From positions 124,001 through 188,000 of the forward strand of contig NZ_JAHGAW010000004.1 in assembly GCF_018603885.1 (NCBI RefSeq): DNA of 64,000 nt, written 5' to 3'. The notes below the pieces were generated by a model. The model was not told the DNA's origin, made no database searches, and saw only the letters and a program-made list of their open reading frames with translations. The first letter of the stretch is position 1, and every line of letters starts with the position of its first letter. The DNA is from Sphingobium nicotianae (GTDB taxonomy: Bacteria > Pseudomonadota > Alphaproteobacteria > Sphingomonadales > Sphingomonadaceae). Shown here piece after piece: positions 59,742-64,000 of this stretch. The position numbers were made by a program, and so were the translations under genes.

Positions 59742-59877
59742 TCTTTCCTCCCCAAGCTTGCTTGGGGAGGGGGACCAGCGAAGCTGGTGGAGGGGAAATG
59801 GAGCGCCATCGCCCGTCGGCGACTCCCCTCCACCGCCTTCGGCGGTCCCCCTCCCCATCTGCGATGGGGAGGAAAGA
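59742..59877. repeat. TCTTTCCTCCCC-type inverted repeat pair (second G-rich subfamily)
   Basis: Terminal TCTTTCCTCCCC (59742-59753) and GGGGAGGAAAGA (59866-59877) are inverted. Each half also has two stem-loops: CCCCAAGCTTGCTTGGGG then ACCAGCGAAGCTGGT on the left, ACCGCCTTCGGCGGT then CCCCATCTGCGATGGGG on the right. It sits between the M28 and rlmN genes. No cargo. Confidence 0.78.
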
Positions 59878-59923
59878 GGCGGCCACCTTCCAAACCGGCC
59901 CGTCTTCCCCTATATGCGCCGCC

Positions 59924-61204
59924 ATGCCTGAAGCTGCGAATCTGATGCCGATCCCCGGCCACATCGACCCCGTGCCCGTGCCGCGCGCGATCACGCCGCG
60001 CGAAGATGGGCGCGTCGACCTGCTCGGGCTTTCGCGCGTGCAGATCCGCGCCGAGCTTTCCGCCGCCGGGCTTGACGACAAGCAGGCCAAGCTGCGCTCC
60101 AAGCAGCTGTTCCATTGGCTCTATCATCGCGGCGTCACCGATTTCGAGGTGATGACCGATCTCGCCAAGCCGATGCGGGCGTGGATGGCCGAGCGCTTCA
60201 TCGTCGGCCGGCCCAATGTCGTGGAGGCGCAGGTCTCCTCGGACGGCACGCGCAAATGGCTGCTCCGTTCGGACGACGGGCAGGACTATGAGATGGTCTT
60301 CATCCCGGACGCGGATCGGGGAACGCTCTGCGTCTCCTCGCAGGTGGGTTGCACGCTCAATTGCCGCTTCTGCCACACCGGCACGATGCGCCTCGTGCGC
60401 AACCTGACGCCGGGCGAGATTGTCGGCCAGGTCATGCTCGCGCGCGACGCCCTGGGCGAGTGGCCCAAGGGTAATATGGGCATTGCGGGCGCGCCCGCCG
60501 ATGCCGACGAATTTGGGGATGAGGACGACGACGCGCCCCAATATACCAGCGACGGGCGCCTGCTCACCAACATCGTCATGATGGGCATGGGCGAGCCGCT
60601 CTATAATTTCGACAATGTCCGCGATGCGCTCAAGGTCGTGATGGATGGCGACGGCCTCGCCCTCTCCAAGCGCCGCATCACCCTCTCGACCAGCGGCGTC
60701 GTGCCGATGATGGCGCGGGCGGCCGAGGAGATCGGCGTCAATCTCGCCGTCTCGCTGCACGCGGTGACCAAGGAAATTCGCGACGAGATCGTGCCGCTCA
60801 ACCGCAAATATGGGCTCGAGGAGCTGCTCCAGGCCTGCGCCGATTATCCCAAGGCGAACAATGCCCGGCGCATCACCTTCGAATATGTGATGCTCAAGGA
60901 CAAGAATGACAGCGACGCGGATGCCCGCGAGCTGGTCCGGCTGATCAAGCACTACAAGCTGCCTGCCAAAGTGAACCTGATCCCGTTCAATCCCTGGCCC
61001 GGTGCCATCTATGAATGCTCTGATCCGGCGCGGATCAAGCGTTTCTCGGAGATCGTGTTCGAAGCCGGCATCTCCGCGCCGGTGCGCACGCCGCGCGGCC
61101 GCGACATCATGGCGGCCTGCGGCCAGCTTAAATCCGCGAGCGAGAAGAAGAGCCGGGCGGAGCTGGACCGGCTGGCGGAGGAGAAGCAGGCGGCGCTGGG
61201 TTAA
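59924..61204 (+). CDS. rlmN: 23S rRNA (adenine2503-C2)/tRNA methyltransferase
   Basis: A 426-residue radical-SAM enzyme. The cluster motif is [11 protein letters not shown] (CxxxCxxC), SAM-binding motifs include [14 protein letters not shown], and the second catalytic Cys lies in [12 protein letters not shown] near the end. It methylates A2503 of 23S rRNA and A37 of some tRNAs. An Asp/Glu-rich insertion ([14 protein letters not shown]) is typical of sphingomonad versions. ATG 59924 has no strong SD. Confidence 0.96.
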   Translation: MPEAANLMPIPGHIDPVPVPRAITPREDGRVDLLGLSRVQIRAELSAAGLDDKQAKLRSKQLFHWLYHRGVTDFEVMTDLAKPMRAWMAERFIVGRPNVVEAQVSSDGTRKWLLRSDDGQDYEMVFIPDADRGTLCVSSQVGCTLNCRFCHTGTMRLVRNLTPGEIVGQVMLARDALGEWPKGNMGIAGAPADADEFGDEDDDAPQYTSDGRLLTNIVMMGMGEPLYNFDNVRDALKVVMDGDGLALSKRRITLSTSGVVPMMARAAEEIGVNLAVSLHAVTKEIRDEIVPLNRKYGLEELLQACADYPKANNARRITFEYVMLKDKNDSDADARELVRLIKHYKLPAKVNLIPFNPWPGAIYECSDPARIKRFSEIVFEAGISAPVRTPRGRDIMAACGQLKSASEKKSRAELDRLAEEKQAALG

Positions 61205-61208
61205 TTTC

Positions 61209-61308
61209 TTAGCCCCTCCCCTTCAGCGGAGGGGTTGGGGTGGGGCGGGAGGGTTGCAGATCGGTGCGCGACACCCACCCCCTTCCCCTCCCTTGAAAGG
61301 GAGGGGCT
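61209..61308. repeat. Palindromic G-rich repeat pair
   Basis: TTAGCCCCTCCCCTTCAGCG plus GAGGGG with tail TTGGGGTGGGG, a spacer, then GCGCGACACCCACCCCCTTC and palindrome 61285-61306 ending GGCT. It is the reverse-orientation relative of 57886-57987. Confidence 0.82.
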
Positions 61309-61602
61309 CTACAAAGGTAGAGGACGGCCGTGCCCGACCGCCCTCCTTTGGTGGGGCAGTGGCCGCCCCTCTTCCGTTTCCTCCTCGGGAACGGAAGCCC
61401 AGGCCGACCAGACCCGCATCGTGGCCGCCGACATTCTGCTCATATTTGGTGCGCTGATATTCCGCCGAGATGCAGATTTGGGGCGTGAGCGCATGTTCGA
61501 GGCGAATGGCATCGCCGACCTGGACATACCGCGAAACATTTCCGCCAGTTTCCGCGTCGCGGCTTTGCTCGACAAGTGCAAGTGCCGCGCTAAGGGGGAG
61601 AG
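61309..61602. other. Intergenic region before the TauE gene
   Basis: About 290 bp. GAGGACGGCCGTGCCCGACC then GCCCTCCTTTGG could form a weak terminator for rlmN (about 61320-61350). The rest contains short open frames without coding character; the GGGGGAGAG before 61603 is the SD of the next gene. Confidence 0.4.
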
Positions 61603-62361
61603 GTGGTGGACTTTTCGACTCTTGCCCTCGCCGCCGGTGCCGGCCTGCTTGGCGGCACGATGAATGCGCTGGCGGGCGGCGGCACTTTCGCGACCCTGCC
61701 CGCACTGATCGCCCTCGGCCTGCCCGCCAACATCGCCAACGCGACCTCCAACGTCGCGCTGCTGCCCGGCGCGGCGGCGAGCAGCTGGGCCTATCGGGAC
61801 GAGGTCGGCCCGGTCGCGGGCATCGACTGGCGGGTGCTGCTGGTCATCACCTTCGTCGCGGGGCTGGTGGGCAGCCTGCTGCTCGTGCTGACGCCCAGCA
61901 AGGCGTTCGACGTCATCATCCCCTGGCTGCTGCTCTTCGCCTTCCTGGTCATGGCGTTCGGGCGGCGCGCGGCGGACTGGCTGCATGCGCGGGTGACCAT
62001 CGGGCGAGGCACACTGTTCACCGCGCAGGCGATCCTTGGCATTTATGGCGGCTATTTCGGTGGCGGCGCCGGCCTGATGGCGACCGCGACCTACGGCCTG
62101 CTCGCCAATATCGCCCCGCGTGAAGTGTTCGCGATGCGCACGCTCATGCTTGCCGTCGCCAATCTCGCCGCCGCGTTGATCTTCATGATGTTCGGCCTGG
62201 TCGCCTGGAGCGCCTGCCTGCCGATGCTGATCGGCGCTATCGCCGGGGGCTGGCTCGGCGCGCTGGTGGGGCGCAGGCTCAAAAGCGCGATGGTGCGCTG
62301 GTGGACGTTGATCGTCACCGGCGCGACGACTCTGGTCTTCTTCCTGCGCGTCTACGGCTGA
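61603..62361 (+). CDS. TauE/SafE family membrane transporter
   Basis: A 252-residue protein with seven or eight hydrophobic spans. The internal-duplication motifs GGTMNALAGGGTFATLPAL and GIYGGYFGGGAGLMATATY are the hallmark of TauE/SafE (sulfite/organosulfonate exporter) proteins. Substrate unproven; relatives export sulfite, sulfoacetate or thiosulfate. Start GTG 61603 follows AAGGGGGAGAG. A cytochrome b / molybdoenzyme pair, possibly of sulfite-oxidase type, starts 740 bp downstream, which would fit sulfur handling, but this is inference. Confidence 0.88.
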   Translation: MVDFSTLALAAGAGLLGGTMNALAGGGTFATLPALIALGLPANIANATSNVALLPGAAASSWAYRDEVGPVAGIDWRVLLVITFVAGLVGSLLLVLTPSKAFDVIIPWLLLFAFLVMAFGRRAADWLHARVTIGRGTLFTAQAILGIYGGYFGGGAGLMATATYGLLANIAPREVFAMRTLMLAVANLAAALIFMMFGLVAWSACLPMLIGAIAGGWLGALVGRRLKSAMVRWWTLIVTGATTLVFFLRVYG

Positions 62362-62367
62362 GGCGCG

Positions 62368-62991
62368 TCAGCGCGGCCGGGTCATGTGGAACAGCGTATC
62401 CGGGCCGATCTCGAAATAGTCCGCCGTGCCGCCGCCGCGCGCCACTGGCGCCGCGCTGATCGTCCGATAGGTGCCCTCGACGATATGCGCGGGGTCGATA
62501 TGGATGCGCACGACTTCGCCGAACACCATGACGTTGCTGCTGTCCGTCCCCGCCAGCGTCTTCAGATAGCGGATCTCGGTGACCTTGCATTCGAACTGGA
62601 CCGGCGCGGCCGCCACGCGCGGCGCACGCACATCGACGCCGGGCAGCATGTCGAGTCCGGCAAGATCGAATTCGTCGACCTCCGGCCCGACGCTGGCCGA
62701 GCTGGCGTTCATCGCCTCGGCGAGGTCGCGGCTGACGAGGTTCCAGGTGAATTCGCCGGTGTCACGCGCATTCACCACACTGTCCTTCTCGCCGCCCGAG
62801 GAGAAGCCGACGATCGGCGGGCGATAGCAGAACAGGTTGAAGAAGCTGTAAGGCGCGAGATTCGGCACGCCCGCGCCGCTGATACTGCCGATCCAGCCGA
62901 TCGGACGCGGTGCGACCAGGCTGTTGAGCGGATCGTGGGCGAGGCCATGGCCCTCGGCCGGGCGGTAACTGTGGAACAGGCGCTCGTTCAC
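62368..62991 (-). CDS. Flavin reductase family protein (FMN-binding split barrel)
   Basis: A 207-residue protein. LVAPRPIGWIGSISGAGVPN then LAPYSFFNLFCYRPPIVGFS is the standard opening of DIM6/NTAB flavin reductases, with KDSVVNARDTGEFTWNLVS next and a terminal YRTISAAPVARGGG. It uses NAD(P)H to reduce FMN or supplies a partner oxygenase; the latter is absent here. GTG 62991 has AAGGAGGAACGA and is preferred over ATG 63024. Divergent from the cytochrome b gene. Confidence 0.88.
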   Translation of the reverse strand: MNERLFHSYRPAEGHGLAHDPLNSLVAPRPIGWIGSISGAGVPNLAPYSFFNLFCYRPPIVGFSSGGEKDSVVNARDTGEFTWNLVSRDLAEAMNASSASVGPEVDEFDLAGLDMLPGVDVRAPRVAAAPVQFECKVTEIRYLKTLAGTDSSNVMVFGEVVRIHIDPAHIVEGTYRTISAAPVARGGGTADYFEIGPDTLFHMTRPR

Positions 62992-63103
62992 TCGTTCCTC
63001 CTTCACGCGCAGCCCTGCATCCAAAGGCTGGCCGCTTGCGTAGCTATGGGGTAATCACCGCTTCAGGACAGGCGCATAGCAGACATGGAAAACAAGGACA
63101 GCC

Positions 63104-63841
63104 ATGGCCAGCGATAAGAATGCCCCGACGTCGCTGGTCAAGCGCCACCGGCTCTCGACGCGGCTGTGGCACTGGACCAATGCGCTGTGCCTCTATGTGC
63201 TGTTCACCAGTGGCCTCGGCATCTTCAATGCGCATCCCCGGCTCTATTGGGGGCACTATGGCGCTAATTTCGACAAGCCCTGGCTGGAGCTGAGCCGCTT
63301 CGGCGCGCGCTGGACCTTGCCGGGGCATTATGACCTGGCTTTCTCGCGCCACTGGCATCTCGCCTTCGCCTTGCTCTTCGCCTTCGCCCTGCTCGCCTAC
63401 ATGCTCTGGAGCCTGGTCAACCGCCACATCGCGCGCGATCTGGCGTTTCGCAAGGGCGAGCTCAAGCCCGCGCATGTCTGGCACGACATCAAGGCGCATG
63501 CGCGGCTGCGTTTCCCGACGGGGGAGGCGGCGCTGCGCTACAATGTGCTGCAGAAGGCGAGCTATATCGGCGTCATCTTCGTCGCGCTGCCGCTGATCAT
63601 CCTGACCGGCCTCACCATGTCGCCGGGCATGGACGCGGCGTGGCCCTGGCTGGTCGATCTGTTCGGCGGGCGGCAGTCGGCGCGGTCGATCCATTTCATC
63701 ACCGCCTGGGCGCTGGTCGCCTTCTTCCTTGTCCATATCCTGATGGTCGTTCTGGCCGGGCCGGTCAACGAGCTGCGCTCGATGATTACCGGCTGGTATC
63801 GCCTGCCGCCCGAGCGGCGCGAACCGGAGCGCGAGGCATGA
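63104..63841 (+). CDS. Cytochrome b561-type membrane subunit
   Basis: A 245-residue protein with four spans. Haem-ligand histidines are in STRLWHWTNALCLYVLF, SRHWHLAFALLFAF, the span near IHFITAWALVAFFLVHIL and HIARDLAF. It resembles the di-haem cytochrome b that passes electrons from a periplasmic molybdoenzyme to quinone. It overlaps the next gene by ATGA. SD GGACAGCC is weak. Confidence 0.85.
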   Translation: MASDKNAPTSLVKRHRLSTRLWHWTNALCLYVLFTSGLGIFNAHPRLYWGHYGANFDKPWLELSRFGARWTLPGHYDLAFSRHWHLAFALLFAFALLAYMLWSLVNRHIARDLAFRKGELKPAHVWHDIKAHARLRFPTGEAALRYNVLQKASYIGVIFVALPLIILTGLTMSPGMDAAWPWLVDLFGGRQSARSIHFITAWALVAFFLVHILMVVLAGPVNELRSMITGWYRLPPERREPEREA

Positions 63842-64000
63842 GCGATCCTCGCGACAAGGCGCCCAACAGCCCCATCGTCAGTCGCCGCGCCCTGCTCACC
63901 GGGCTGACCGCCAGCGCCGCGACTTTGCTCGCGGCCTGCGACAAGCTCGGCAATGACGAGCGCTTCCGCAAGGCGCTTTTCTCAGCGGAGAATATGCACA
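63838..64000 (+). CDS. Molybdopterin-type oxidoreductase, 5' part (runs off the window)
   Basis: 54 residues visible: MSDPRDKAPNSPIVSRRALL then TGLTASAATLLAACDKLGND. The twin-arginine motif SRRALL and the lipobox LAAC mean a Tat-exported lipoprotein. Being coupled by ATGA to a cytochrome b gene strongly suggests a molybdopterin oxidoreductase of the sulfite-oxidase/MsrP group; the catalytic domain is beyond the window, so the call depends on context. Confidence 0.6.
   Translation, partial: MSDPRDKAPNSPIVSRRALLTGLTASAATLLAACDKLGNDERFRKALFSAENMH

Overview
The window is high-GC DNA from an alphaproteobacterium, most likely a sphingomonad (Sphingomonas or a close relative). The evidence is three proteins ending in a PEPxxWA-CTERM tail (VPEPATW or VPEPASW, a membrane helix, then an arginine cluster), a TorF-type porin, a DUF6152 protein, an EcfG-type general-stress promoter, and dnaN, lepA, rplQ and rlmN proteins of alphaproteobacterial type. 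No rRNA, complete tRNA or CRISPR array was seen. Genus is an inference.

Layout. 1-1330 is a lower-GC accessory patch with a PIN-domain gene and a distal ORF that has lost its start or frame. 1546-3722 holds a small and a large terminase subunit of gene-transfer-agent type, with no portal or capsid genes after them. 3.8-7.2 kb has small envelope and stress genes, a lone receiver domain and a solitary rplQ. 7.3-9.5 kb is a secreted DUF6152/unknown/SMP-30 operon. 9.8-14.1 kb has an aldo/keto reductase and a CPBP protease followed by an ABC exporter. 14.1-18 kb contains an MFS carrier, an FMN alpha-hydroxy-acid dehydrogenase and two DUF559 nuclease genes, each inside inverted palindromic repeats. 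18-29.6 kb carries exported peptidases, GST, SDR and a sigma/RskA/fasciclin operon. 29.9-35.5 kb has two PEPxxWA proteins around a tight sigma / anti-sigma / subtilase / porin operon. 35.7-50 kb is mostly housekeeping and metabolism: aminotransferase, lactaldehyde dehydrogenase, M48 protease operon, lepA, TPR-sulfotransferase, CsgG-like protein, nadR-pnuC. 50-64 kb contains a GGDEF-EAL-PilZ protein, a ferredoxin-NADP reductase, a PilZ protein, dnaN, a racemase, an M28 peptidase, rlmN, TauE, a flavin reductase and the start of a cytochrome b / molybdoenzyme pair.

Two themes stand out. First, the operon 30702-33831 encodes an ECF sigma factor and an anti-sigma factor whose periplasmic domain looks like a subtilase prodomain. 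A subtilase with its own similar prodomain and an outer-membrane porin follow, all coupled by GTGA overlaps. It looks like an envelope signalling circuit in which the anti-sigma factor is built to be recognised by the neighbouring protease. Second, a family of interspersed repeats recurs about nine times between genes. Each half is a palindrome followed by a G-rich tail with four G-runs, and halves occur in inverted pairs. Two of the pairs enclose a DUF559 nuclease gene whose last codons and stop are supplied by the repeat. One pair is a perfect 47-bp inverted repeat, so the nuclease may be the mobility partner of the repeat.

Other points of note are a sigma factor with no ATG/GTG/TTG start but an ACG at ideal Shine-Dalgarno spacing, an orphan FtsK-gamma-like protein, and several clear palindromic operators. 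All functional calls come from reading motifs by eye; no database search was run.
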